Positions 1-11,274 of a stretch of 64,000 nt of DNA are shown here, piece after piece. The stretch is from Juglans regia (taxonomy: Eukaryota > Streptophyta > Magnoliopsida > Fagales > Juglandaceae): positions 30,139,817-30,203,816 of the forward strand of contig NC_049908.1 in assembly GCF_001411555.2 (NCBI RefSeq), in the 5' to 3' direction. A model generated the notes under the pieces. The model worked only from the letters and a program-made list of their open reading frames with translations, was not told the DNA's origin and made no database searches. Numbering within the stretch: the stretch's first letter is position 1; the number at the start of each line of letters is the position of its first letter. The translations under genes were made by a program, and so were the position numbers.

Positions 1-1726
1 ACAACTTTAGAATTAACTTCTCATGTAAAAATTCTTTAAATAAGAGTTTTACTTACATTAAATAATGTGTATTGAAAAAATATACGTACAAAAAGGAAAA
101 AGCTCTTCTCTCTCTACAATTTTCAAGAAACCATCTAGATCTGTTGATCTTGAAGTGTGAAACTTTTTAGGAGACTCTAGTAGCCTCCTAAGCAACGCAG
201 AAATGCAAATAACAAAATGATGTGGGCTATAAAACGAGTAAAAATCCGATCGTGTGGGAATTCCGCTTCTTAAGATAATTTAAATTAACCTCTTTTGACA
301 TTATGGAACTACAATGATGTTTGGTTTAAAACATTAAGGCCCCATTTGGAACTTAGACACTAATTTTAAGTTAGTCTGATATCCAAACACCCAATTTTCA
401 AATCACTAAACTCATATCAACTCAAAATCTCTTTACACATGAGACCCACAATCTTTTTTAACTCAACACCGCTTTACACGTAAAGTCCACAACCTTTTTC
501 AATTTCTCATAAATATATTTAAACTCATCTTAACATCCAAACACATCTAAACTCATCTTAGGTGGATTCTACAAAATTCACTCCACCATCTCAATTCACT
601 ACTATTCATAAAGAACTCAATTCATTTCAACTCAACTCAACAACCAAACAGAACCTTAGGATAATGCCCGGTAGGATAGGGATTGGAAAGGAATGGTGTA
701 ATGATATTCAGCTTTGATTATTATTGATTTATTTCTTTTCAATTTGATTTAGATTGATTTATTTGATTCTTGCATCTTCATTTAATTTCAAATGTGGTTT
801 CGATCGATGAACTCATACATACGAGTCTACTATTGTCCAAAATGACGTCATTATGCTCAAATCTATTTATTACAGTATCTAATTATTGAAGTAATAGGCT
901 TTAAAAGTTGGAAGGTTGTGTCTAATGCATGATTATTGATTATTCAAGGTATGTGAATTAAAAATTTATCATCTTAATTTTATTCGATAGTTTAACTATT
1001 CATGCTGCATATTGTGCGGATCTACTACTAATATGATAAGAATGAACAACTTGAAGCATACTAATCTTAAGAACAGGTACTCTACACAACAGCTATTGGA
1101 GGACCTATAACAAGTGTAAATAAACATGCTGTGGCACTACAGTGTCTGTGTCTGTCCATGAAATGGCCCATGGCAAAGGTGCTTTCAATATTGCTGCTAG
1201 CTAGTAGTGAAGTTTATTCTATTTCTAGGGTTGTAATCAAATTGACTCCATATTGATATATATCATATGGCTTGACTTAGATTTCATACATACTCGATGC
1301 ATGATATGTGCTTTCAGCCATTACCATATCCTAGCTCTTTGTATACATGCGTGTATAGACATGTGATTTTTCCTTTTTAATCCCATACTTATTAGGTAGT
1401 TCATTATTTGAATCAACTTAAAAACCTTTTTTTTCCCAATATGAAGCATACAGCCGTATCATTCTCTAACCGTTGAAATAATATACTAATTGCTCCCCTC
1501 CATCCCCCCACTCCTCTTTAAAAGGAAAATGAAAAAAAGAAATTGAAGGAAAAGGAAAGGTTTATGATGCCCCTGTCCAAGCAACAAGTTTCTGTCCTCA
1601 ATGTTAAAAGGAATCCATTACCCAAGTAGAAAATTAGAAAGGATTACAAGATTATAAACATTACTTTACAGTATTAATCAATGTAACTAGTGCTTATTTA
1701 TATGCAAATTTCTGACTGGTATTTTG
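1..1726. other. intergenic region downstream of the chloroplast protein gene
   Basis: Apart from the MITE-like repeat at 335-658 I see no coding sequence. The part adjoining 1727 should hold the 3' untranslated region of the minus-strand gene. The rest is AT-rich with no long open frame. Confidence 0.6.
335..658. repeat. MITE-like element, GATGAG family
   Basis: The ends are imperfect inverted repeats: TAAGGCCCCATTTGG on the left, and a right end whose reverse complement begins TAAGGTTCTGTTTGG. The middle is AT-rich with CTCATCT/CTCAACT motifs. It resembles the copies near 18521, 22721, 32055, 32500, 51195 and 52268. No coding capacity is seen. The class is unknown; a 3-bp TTA/TAA target is possible. 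Confidence 0.55.
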
Positions 1727-4700
1727 TTATATAGAAGCTTCAATCTCATCTGAATTCACTGCAGCTCCATTGGCATTAGGAGCATTATCTGCTCGCAGCT
1801 GAGCAGAAACATCATCTATGGCAGAATTCAATTGTGCAATCTTCTCAGTTAATATTTTACGGGTCCTCTGTAGTCATAAATCACACAACCAAAGCAATAT
1901 CAGTGCAATTGTAAACATAAAAAATGACAACTAAAAACTCTATTGATAAGCAATAAACGATCATGAAAATACAGTTTAACCAAGCCCTAGGTGTGATGCC
2001 TAACAGCCTGCTGTCTATCGTGATTGAAAACCAATAAACCATGCTTCTCTCTTGCTTTGCAGGTAACACCAACCATGAATATGTTACGATCCCACATCGA
2101 CTAAATATGAGATTTGTTGATGGTTTATAAGCTCCTAGGCACCCTTCCCTTGTAAGCTAGTTTTCAAGGGTGAGTTCTACCTAGTGGGTTCATAACAAAT
2201 GGTATTAGAGCCACCTCACGTCTAAGGTCATGTTGCGACAGTTGCAATCGTGCGGCACGGGAGGTGATGCCGGCATTGCAGTGTTCGCCCGAAGCTAGAA
2301 AAAGACCTAGCGCACAGCCAGCCCATGTGAGCGCGGGACCGCTGTGGACGTCGGCTGCGGAGCATGGTGGTTGTTACGATCCCACGTAGACTAAGTATGA
2401 GATTGGTTGATGGTTTATAAGTCCCTAGGCACCGTTCCCTTGTAAGCTAGTTTTCAAGGGTGAGTTCTACCTAGTGAGTTCATAACAGAATAGTCCTTAT
2501 AATCAAACATGGACACAATGAAAAAACAAATAAATTGAGGAAGTACATTTTGCATCTTAAGACTACCACCATTGTCTGATTTGAATGCTATAAAACCCAT
2601 CAATTTGTACCCCATACTACCACTTTTGACAATTTGTACCGCAAAGCTGACCGTCAAAAGTGTGTCACATCCTATTTCCATCGATCTTAATTGTCAAATC
2701 TAAGCCGGATGAAAATTGTGTAAAAGTGGTAGTTTAAGAGGTAAATAGATAGTTTTGGTAGTTTGAGGTGAAAATTGGAAAAAAATATGATGGTAGTTTG
2801 GGGGAGCGACATGTACTTTTCCCTAAATAAAAAAATGAAAGAGCCAATTTGGACCCTCAACTATCAAAACCATCAATTTGAACCCTAGGCTACAACTTTT
2901 GACAATTTTCACCTTAGATCTGGCCGTCAAGGTCGTGCCGCGTACTTTGTTCATCAATCTTAACAGTCAAATCAAAACCAGGTGCAAATTGCCAACAAAT
3001 GGTAACTTGCAACTCAAATACAGATGTGGTATCTTGGGGTGACATTTTGAAAAAAACAAAATGGCAGTTTGGGCACACAAAAGGTAGTTTCCCATAAATA
3101 GATAAATAAAGGTTTCACCTCCAAGGCTTTCTCCTCATCATATATGAATTTTGGTAACCTCCTCATCAGATCTTTTCTGTCAGCTCCAGCCAGTGCCTTG
3201 CTTATCTGAAAAAGGTAATATGATATATTAGCTGGTGTTGCTTTTGAGTACAAGTATCAGTTGGTGTCATCAGAAAGCTTCAGCCATCTTTCTTTTGGGT
3301 TGGCACAGGGGGAGGATTTTGGTACATCTGGTGAGCATCCATCCAATACTAGCTGATGCATCAAATAGCTGCTCAGCTGAACCACATAACTGCATACATT
3401 TACCTATCTTGCGAGACCAAATCTTAAATTAAATATTTTACCATATAGGCTCAAAAAAAAGATAGAACATCTGGTGAAAAAACAAACACCTCCACCAATT
3501 TACTTGATTAATAACCTTGGCAAATACAGACACATAACACCAAGTCAGGCGGATTTTTTTACAGATATAAAAAGCTAGATATTCGAACAATACCTGAGGT
3601 GCATATATGCAGCCTAATGTTCCCACAACTATGCCTCCCAATACAAAGCCACCAACAAAGATACTTGCAGTATTTGGTCTTCCAACATCCCCACTGTACT
3701 TGCATAAAAATAGCAAGTGACCATAGTTCAGAAAAAAAAAATGAACTGTTAACTGAAATGGGGAGTGAAAGAATACTATTAACTACATTTATTTTAAATT
3801 TTTCCAGCACTCCAGCTGCAGTTCGTTTAAATATGTTTTTCCCCCCTTTTTTCAGGGGAGTTCCAACAGAAGTTGTGCATACGCTGGGGTAAAAGAAGCA
3901 CACCAACTTATATGTTATATAGGTAATAAAAAAGGGAGAGTAAAGCTTAATCCAAGTGTTCCTCAATCAAGCAAATACTATAATGCTATTAACATGGGAT
4001 GTGAAGCCAACTGAATATAAGTGTGCAACTGTCGCCATAAAAATCCACAATTGCATGTACAAACATGTAAATACAAGAATCAATACACACATACATATAA
4101 TTCTCAATGACTCAATAAAATCTTACGACACAATGGTGAACATACCCTGCTCGAACAGTAAACAACCTTTTATTTGTCTCAAGTTTTACTTTACCACAGG
4201 AAGTGGTACCTAGAGATGAATCACTGGAGCTAACTTTTAGAAAACATTGGTCAGTTGGCGGCTTCAAAGGACCTGGCTTAAAAAAAATGGCCTTAAATTA
4301 GTCAGGCTGAAATCTGTGCGAATAAAGTCATCAAAAGCATCATGACCTGTGTATTTTATAAGCATGGCAAAAATAGCAATACTGGAAAGTATTCCTAGAT
4401 TGTACCCACAATTCATGTAGAAAAAGAATGCAATATATTTACATATATAAATCACAAAATGCACCCGGGAATGGATCCTCTCTATTTCTCTTCACTTCAA
4501 ATGGATAGCATCCAATTAATGTAAAACACTGGAAATTTTGATCACTAAGAAAGATTAGATTGGCAACTAAAATGAAGGATAGCCCAATAATTTGCATTGA
4601 AAAGTAAAATGAAATGAAGAGGATGTTTATCCCTTTAAGAGAGTACGTGAAACCAACTGTAAGGGTACACAACTCAACGCAGCGTATGGTGCACAAAGAT

Positions 4701-5150
4701 CAGAGCTTTAAGCAGCATGGTGCCACTGCCGCCTCAAGGCGCTGTGAGCGCAGCACTTGGTATAAGCGTAATACCTTTGGGGGTTTAATTCAATAAAACA
4801 TTAGCAATCAACACATAAGCTATTGCATAGAACAGAATACGGAAGATCCTTTATAACATAATTCTTCCCTAAGCCTAAGAGATGAAAACATAGAACCCAC
4901 ACGTAGAAGCATAAATAATTTATACGTTTCACAACGCTTCAAAGAGATTTGTGACACTCGGAGGAACAATTTCGGGGCTACCCAAAAGATATAGTTATGA
5001 CATATCGTAAAAAATAGGAAAAATGAATTATAAATGTTGGTAGAAACAACGATAAAAGAAAGAGAAAGATGAAAGGGGAAGGATATTACCGGATAAGAAG
5101 TGGGTTTGAGGATTTTGGATTGGAGAGAAGGATCTGGGCAGAGTAGCCAT
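1727..5150 (-). CDS. chloroplast inner-envelope membrane protein, At1g42960-like
   Basis: Minus-strand coding exons, by my splice assignment, are 5150-5090, 4272-4146, 3693-3594, 3205-3119 and 1867-1727. They total 516 nt and encode 171 aa; all junctions are GT-AG and keep frame. The N-terminus ([12 protein letters not shown]...) and a Ser/Thr/Lys-rich stretch to about residue 60 look like a chloroplast transit peptide. Residues 73-93 ([19 protein letters not shown]) form one glycine-rich membrane span. A charged tail follows ([19 protein letters not shown], then [17 protein letters not shown]), probably a short helix or coiled coil. From memory this matches the plant family of Arabidopsis At1g42960, about 168 aa and reported in the chloroplast inner membrane; the biochemical role is not known to me. 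Intron 4 carries a TRIM retrotransposon and two MITE copies but its splice sites are intact. Confidence 0.85.
2082..2487 (+). mobile_element. TRIM (miniature LTR retrotransposon), complete, with 5-bp target duplication
   Basis: Two 116-bp direct terminal repeats lie at 2082-2197 and 2372-2487, with about 8 differences (roughly 93% identity). Each begins TGTTACGATCCCAC and ends TTCATAACA, the TG...CA pattern of LTRs. Two bases after the left repeat comes TGGTATTAGAGCC (2200-2212), one base off the usual initiator-Met tRNA primer-binding site. The 174-bp interior has no reading frame. GAATA occurs directly before (2077-2081) and after (2488-2492) the element, a perfect 5-bp target duplication. 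Size and structure fit a terminal-repeat retrotransposon in miniature, mobilised in trans. It sits in intron 4 of the chloroplast protein gene. Confidence 0.9.
2560..3100. repeat. two diverged direct copies of a short MITE-like repeat
   Basis: Segments near 2560-2820 and 2836-3100 share a series of blocks in the same order: CATCAATTTG(T/A)ACCC, ACTTTTGACAATTT, a GCCGTCAA-like block, CATCGATCTTAA/CATCAATCTTAA, GTCAAATC, GCAAATTG/GAAAATTG, and a trailing GGTAGTTTGGGG-type end. A related element lies at about 61672-62253. There is no coding capacity, and the repeats lie inside an intron. Confidence 0.6.
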
Positions 5151-7054
5151 CCCGTTTGGATTCCTCAGGCAGCAAAGAATATTCCCACCAGAGAAAACAC
5201 ACTTCGACTGTGGCTATTCGCTTCCACTTCGATATTAGTATTAGGAAAGGACTTGGATATTGCTGTATAGTAACTTATACGTGATAAATTAAGATGAGTG
5301 TTAAATAAAATATTATTTTTTAATATTATTATTATTTTAAAATTTTAAAAAATTAAATTAAATATTATATTTTATATAAAAATTATAATAATAAAATAAA
5401 ATAAAATAAAAATGATCTTATATTTAAAATTACCTTAGTTTTCCATGGAGGCCCCAATTCGGATGCGAGACTCTTTCTTTGGATTGCCTGTCGTAAAAAG
5501 TGATGAAAGATAACTATTTAATAATTATTATAATTTTGTTTATAAAATATTATTGTTTGAATTTAATGTTTTATTATGAATTTAAATTGAGAAAAAAATT
5601 GTACAAAAACTTAATTATCTCTAAAAAACTTTTACTTGCCACTTGGAGTCCTGGACCGCCTCGTGTGTGTATAAAATAAAAGAGGGACTGCGAGTAAGTA
5701 GCTCGAAAGGCTCTTTAAGGTCAAAAGCTCAATTCTTATTTTTTCTTTCTTCTAAAATAATTTAAATGCTTTTTATTTAAACATCTTCAAATGACATTTC
5801 TATATTTGTGGCATTGATTGAGTTTGATATGTCCATATATGATTGAAGAAATAATATCATACATTCAAAATTAGACACTTCAGTGTGTATTCTGTCCAAA
5901 AAAGGTCATATCTATAAATTATGTGTCTTAAGGAAAAGTTAAAATATGTTTAATTTTACAAAATACAATTATATAATATCTAATTCCTTTAAAAAAATTA
6001 GACCATAATATCTAAATAAGTTTTAAATTTACTCTATTATAATAAGTGGTTATTTAATTGTAAATAGTAACTTTTGTTGTTTTTCTGTTAACTTTTCTAG
6101 TTTTTCTGTTAAGTTTGTTAAGTCTTATTTTACCAAAAGGTCCTTAAAACCTTAACAATTTGACGTGTAGCTCCCTTATAGAATTTAATGAAAGATCTTG
6201 TTTTATCAATAGGTCCTTAAGACCCTTGAATATTTGACGTGTAGCTCCCTTATAGAATTTAATGAAAAATCATGTTTTAGCAAAAAACCTTTAATAGCCC
6301 CATGACGCACATGAATTGACGTCTATTTTTCAAGTCTTTTTTGTTCTGACAATGTATTCATTTTCCTTTCTTTTTATTTTAATTTTTTTTAAATAAAAAA
6401 ATTAAAATGACTTGACTCTTTAAAACAGAAACATTTTAGAGCATTCTCATTGTAAAATTCAACTTTAAGTAAATTTAGCTAATAAAATACTTAAAACACT
6501 CAATATATAATATTAATTTAATTAGACTATAATTATTATTAATATTAATATTGAATATTATTAATTTGATTAGAATATAATTATTATTAATATTTTAATT
6601 AGTATAACTATAAAATGTGATAAAAGTAAAAATTAAATTATTAAATTAATAATATTTTATTATTATATAGAGAGTAAATAGATAATCTAATATGAATGCA
6701 GACCAATGTTCATACTTTGTTGAAGTTTAGATTTTTTTTTTAATCTTGATTTCTTGTCTTTCGTTAACCTAATATTTTATTTTCCCAGACAAATAAACTA
6801 CTGACTTTTTCATTTTTTTATTTATTTAAATCATTATGTCAGGTGCACCATGAGGCTAATGCACCCAGGGTCGTTCCCTAGTGTGTGTGTGTATATATAT
6901 GTTTTAAAAATAAATGCAAGAAATTTGCACACAAATTATCTTTCATTTTTCGAAATCAGAAGTTCATCACTAACCTTTTTGAATCAACTGACTACTTTGC
7001 TTGTGTAGCTTTGGAAATTCTATTTTTCATTAGACAACGAACTAATAAAGTAGA
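5151..7054. other. AT-rich intergenic region with a tandem duplication
   Basis: Upstream of the chloroplast protein gene (its promoter and 5' UTR lie just above 5150). Near 5280-5410 is an AT-rich block like the GATGAG repeat family. A tandem duplication covers 6124-6300. The rest is AT-rich without reading frames; a (GT)n(AT)n stretch lies at about 6881-6900. Confidence 0.6.
6124..6300. repeat. about 73-bp tandem duplication with a partial third unit
   Basis: Unit 1 (6124-6196) and unit 2 (6197-6270) align along their length. Both contain AGGTCCTTAA and the long shared block beginning TTTGACGTGTAGCTCCC and ending GAATTTAATGAAA. A third, degraded start (CATGTTTTAGCAAAAAACC) follows at 6271. 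Function is unknown. Confidence 0.8.
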
Positions 7055-7969
7055 AGGTAAGAGCATTGGCACTAGATTAGTCATCATTACTAGGGCGAAA
7101 GCAAGTTGGTCCACGCGAGGGTATCTCGCCTCTACTCCTTGAAAGGCTCAACTAGTGTAGTAAATTGGCTTCTGGGAAACCTTCCAATCTCGTACCAAGG
7201 CCGCAGAGATCGCATGTGGGGAGATAGACAGATACAGGTTTAAGGCTTCTTCTGGTTCAGCTTGGTTGAGTAATGGTGGGCTGGTGAGGTATTGCTTGAG
7301 GGTCTTGAACGCTTGGTCACACTCGTCATTTTAAGTATGTGCCTTCCGCAAGACCTTGAAAAACGGTAGACACATGTCTGTTGATTTGGAAACAAACCGA
7401 TTAAGGGCCGCTACCTGGCTAGCGAGTCTCAAGGTTGGCCTCTATCCCTTGCTCAAAAACTATGAAACCCAGGAACTTCCCAGATTCAACACTGAAGACA
7501 CACTTTGCCAGATTAAGCTTCATTTGGTAGCGTCGTATTACCGCGAAGGCCTTGCGCAAGTCAGTCAAGTGTTGTTTAGGGGTCTCTCTTAACGAGTAGG
7601 TTGTCTACATAAACTTCTATGTTTCGCTCTATCAGTTCTTTGAACATGCGGTTGACCGATTGCTAATAAGTAACACCCGAGTTTTTCAGATTGAAAGGCA
7701 TGACATGTCCTGGGCATGTCCTTGTGACCCATGCAAACACGTCTCGATGTTTTGTAAGGAGCTGCTTCATAGCCTACCGCATATCAGGTCCCATTTTGCT
7801 ATTGATCTTGACCGTGGTTCAGGGTGGCTTGGGTCTAGAGGAGCCAACTCAAGTGGCTCCACTTGTAGGAGGGCTTGCTCATCCCTGACCTCATCTTCTC
7901 TTGCAGCGAGCTTGAGGGGAGGTGGTGGGATGTTGTCACCACCCGAAACGTCTACCATTTGGACCCCCT

Positions 7970-8464
7970 TTATCTGCTCAGCTCTTGCACATAGCACTCG
8001 CTTGCCAACACCTGTCTGCCCTGGATCTTCCCCACCCTTGTGGCCATTGGAAACTTCATCTTCAGGTGGTAAGCTGAAGTGATCGCCTTCTGGTTATTAA
8101 GGGTGGGTCGCCCCAGTATGGTGTTATATGACGAGGGCGCCTTTACCACTATGAAGTCTACCATGGTAGAGGCTGTGTTAGGGGCATTATCGACCAAGAT
8201 TGAAAGGGTGATGGTTCCCACTGGTTGCACCATGTTCCCCGAGAATACTTTTAATGGCATGGGCGCCAATCGCAGGAGGGCGGGATCAATCCCCATCTGG
8301 GTGATGGCATCCCAGAAGAGAATGTTTGCAAAGCTGCCATTATCGACAATGATCCTTTTGGTCGTGAAGTTGGCCATAAGCATGGTCACCATTAGGGTGT
8401 CATTGTGGAGGTAGAGAACCCCTTCTTTATCAGCTACTCCGAAAGAGATGTCCGGAGCGGTCAT
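7970..8464 (-). pseudogene. retropepsin-like domain of the Ty3/gypsy remnant
   Basis: This is the longest open frame of the remnant, 164 codons. It runs from an SFG block through HNDTLMVTMLMANFTTKRI and the active-site region VDNGSFANILFWDAI to YNTILGRPTLN, the typical C-terminal retropepsin motif of plant gypsy elements. The catalytic Asp-Ser/Thr-Gly triad appears as Asp-Asn-Gly-Ser, which is found in many plant gypsy families, so loss of activity is not proven by this alone. Its neighbours are clearly broken. Confidence 0.75.
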
Positions 8465-9200
8465 GCTCTTCTTTGCTTGACTGGGCGGTGCTCAATCGAG
8501 TATAATTCCTAAAATCGTGCCCTCCTGTCGTGTGCATTCCTACTAGAGGAGGTTGAGCCACCACCAGCAAAGCCCCCGGTAATGGTCCTGATCTAGCGCA
8601 AGGGGCGCCCTCGTGGGGTGTCGTTTGAAAGTGGTCTCGTGGGGGCCCTTGCTCCACTCGCCACATCCTCGGGCTCTTGCTCTTTCTTGGCTTGTCATAC
8701 CTTCCTCTACTCTGCTTTCGCTCCCCTCTCTAGTCTGTATGGTGCTGAGGGGGGTGGTACTTTGGCGCTCTTTCTCCTTGTCTGAGGAAAGTGCAGTCTG
8801 TAGTGTGTTTAGATGTTGTCCGATAGTTGGTTCAGTAATGGCAGCCTCTGATCCAATTGTCGACTTCCTGAGTGGTTGGTCTACCTTGCTTCTTTATAGA
8901 TAGCATAACCCTGTCTTATCGAGGTCCTAGGCCTCTCGAGATGGGCGCCTCATCCCGCCTCCTGTCTTGCTGGCTCCCCTTGGCCTTCTCGGGGGCTTTA
9001 GCTTTGCCCAATGCCTTAGCTTTCCTGTCTGCCTGTTCCAGCTCCGTCTTTTTGGGCTCGGTTAAGGCTAAAAGTGTGTTTTCAGTATTGATAAAGCCAT
9101 CAGCCTGATCCATGAACTCCCACAGAGTGGTGGGGATTCTTCTAGCCAACTCTGTCATGAACTAGTTTGGGGGCCACACCCCTCTTAGGAGTGTCGTCAA

Positions 9201-9955
9201 GTAGGGGTGGGCTTCGACTCTGGCCAACTCTGAAAAAAGTTGAAGACCAAGTTGAACTCCGACTCTGACTTCAAATAGGAGCATATTCCAACTCCAATCG
9301 GAGTTGTTGGAGTCGGAGCGTCGAAGCCCAACTCAGAGCTAGGCTTTTTTTTTTTCCAATTTTCTTACCACTTTCACAGCATCCAAAAAACACCAAAGAT
9401 TCCAAACAACATCCAAACAAATACAGTATACGAAAAAATAAACAAATAAAAAAGCAACATCCAAACAACATCAAAGACAAGAACGACGAGGAAGAGGATG
9501 AAATCAGACAATTGGTAGTAGAAGAAGAAAGAAGAGAAAGAGACTGAGTAGAGAAAAAGACTGAGTAGAACCAAATGGCTATTAGGGTTAGAGAAAAGAA
9601 AATGATGAATATATTAAGAGAAAAACGACATCGTTCAAGAAAGTAAAAGAAAAAAAGAAGAAGAGCAATCGGTGTTGTGGGGGCTTGAACGTGTATATGG
9701 GTTTATAATTTTATACCCCAACCATTAGGCTATTCAGACATCCTATAAATATGTTACAAAAGAAAATATATGAACTATATTAATCGGAGTTGGAGTCGGA
9801 GTCGGAGTCGGTACTACGGAGTCTTGTTCAACTCCAAACTCAGACTATTTTTCACCCTCCAACTTCGACTCCGATTCTAAACTCAGAATTCTATAACTCT
9901 GTCGAAACGGATGTTGGTCGAAGTCGGAGTGGTCAGAGTTTTTGCCCACCCCTAC
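9201..9955. mobile_element. hAT-like non-autonomous element inserted in gypsy gag
   Basis: The left end GTAGGGGTGGGC and right end GCCCACCCCTAC are perfect 12-bp inverted repeats bounding 755 bp. Near both ends, short copies of CCGACTC/GAGTCGG are scattered in both orientations, including a GAGTCGGAGTCGG run near 9791. The gypsy gag frame reads up to one edge (DEKIPLA) and resumes at the other (LTTLLRGVW), so the segment is an insertion. No clear 8-bp target duplication survives. No transposase is present. Confidence 0.75.
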
Positions 9956-10316
9956 TGCTAATGGGATTTTTTCATCTTAGTCATCCGTTGTCATCTGCTC
10001 CTTATTGAATCTAGACAGGTATGCCTTTAAGCTTTCGTCCTCCCTTTGTTTGACAGTCAGAAGGTACGTTTCTGGGCACCTTCTCCTCTTGCTGGTCATG
10101 AACTGTGTGAGGAACAGGCGGGCCAGTTCTCCGAAGCTGTCCACTGATCCGGGAACCAATGACTTGAACCATATCCTGATACATTTCCATGTGAGTTTTG
10201 AAAGTTTCCAGGTGGTCAAGGGAGTCCCTGGTCCCATCGTACATTTCCATTTGAGGGCCAAAGGCATTCCCTCTATTCTTGATCTGTTTAGTCTCGTAAT
10301 GCTATACAGTACTTAG

Positions 10317-11274
10317 GGTAATAAATTAAAATGGATTGCCTATATTTTTTGTGAGCTATATACAGTTAAGGAAGTGACTAATAGTGAAATTGTATATTTT
10401 TTAATTTTTTTCTTAATGATTAAGGATATTAAAAAAATACTTAACAAATAATAATAAAAAATAAAATAAAATTTTCAAATACATTATGAAGTAGTAAATG
10501 AGTGGTAGGAAGTAGTAAACTTATCATTATCCTATAAAACCAAGGGGAAAAATATTACTTTATGTTCAATGATAAATTTAGATTAAAAAGAAAGAAATCA
10601 CACCTAGCTAGTTACACCATACTTAAAACCAACAATTAATATACTCATGCTGCTGGTTAATGATCCGGTTTGGTTCAAAATAATAAAATAAAAATAGAAG
10701 ACTAATTCCAAGATTCTCATGCCGACAGGGCTCAAAACCAGACAAGCATTTGTTCCTAACCCAAATTAATAGAGGAATGGGTTTAAACAGGGCAAGCAGA
10801 AAACAACAACAAAGTCTCTACGCATAAAACACACATAATCTTCCATTTTCTTTGCTCCCACACAACCGTTCTTCCTCTTGCAAAACAATATACCATAAAA
10901 TAAAGAATGCTTTTGCATGCAGTACTTCAGGAGCCAATCAAACGCTGGATTGGGAGGCATCACATCGTAAACAAGTTGATCATAGGGCACACATTATTCT
11001 GTTAATCCAAGGGTGACAATCTCTAATAATATTATTAGATTGCTTCGCCACTTTAACCCAATTTATAGATTGCTTCGCCCCTACTATTATTATTCTTGGT
11101 TTACATATATGGCTGCCGGCATCCATTTGTTTGTATTTGTAGTCTATTATAATTTATTCCAGCTGAAGAAGCTTCCTCTTCTTTCCCAGTACGCGACGCA
11201 CAAGCGTTCTTTAGCATAAGATTGATTCAGATCAAAGTTGTTTAGTCCTCTGAGAGTTGAATTTTTTGTTAGGC
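10317..11274. other. MLO upstream region
   Basis: AT-rich sequence between the gypsy remnant and the MLO start codon. It should contain the MLO promoter and 5' UTR. TAGATTGCTTCGCC occurs twice (about 11037 and 11068). I see no gene and no specific element I would name with confidence. Confidence 0.5.

Larger units (their letters stand above)
7130..10316 (-). mobile_element. decayed Ty3/gypsy LTR retrotransposon (gag, protease, part of RT)
   Basis: Read on the minus strand, the order is gag, protease, reverse transcriptase. The gag domain is at about 10267-9956 (SFGELARLFLTQF, LTVKQREDESLKAYLSRF) and continues at about 9200-8916 (ELARRIPTTLWEFMDQAD) beyond a 755-bp insertion. A retropepsin-like domain lies at 8464-7970; RIIVDNGSFANILF has Asn-Gly-Ser where active enzymes usually have Asp-Gly/Ser-Ser/Thr. 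Reverse transcriptase sequence follows at about 7770-7130 (HRDVFAW, MPFNLKNSGVTY, VYVDNLLV, KCVFSVESGKFLGF). Stops interrupt gag (after MTTDD and before FMTEL) and RT (after GVTY). I found no LTRs. The element cannot be active. Confidence 0.85.

Noticed and set aside
8079..8414. 111-codon plus-strand frame opposite the gypsy protease
   Set aside because: It is the antisense shadow of the retropepsin frame and has no family features of its own.
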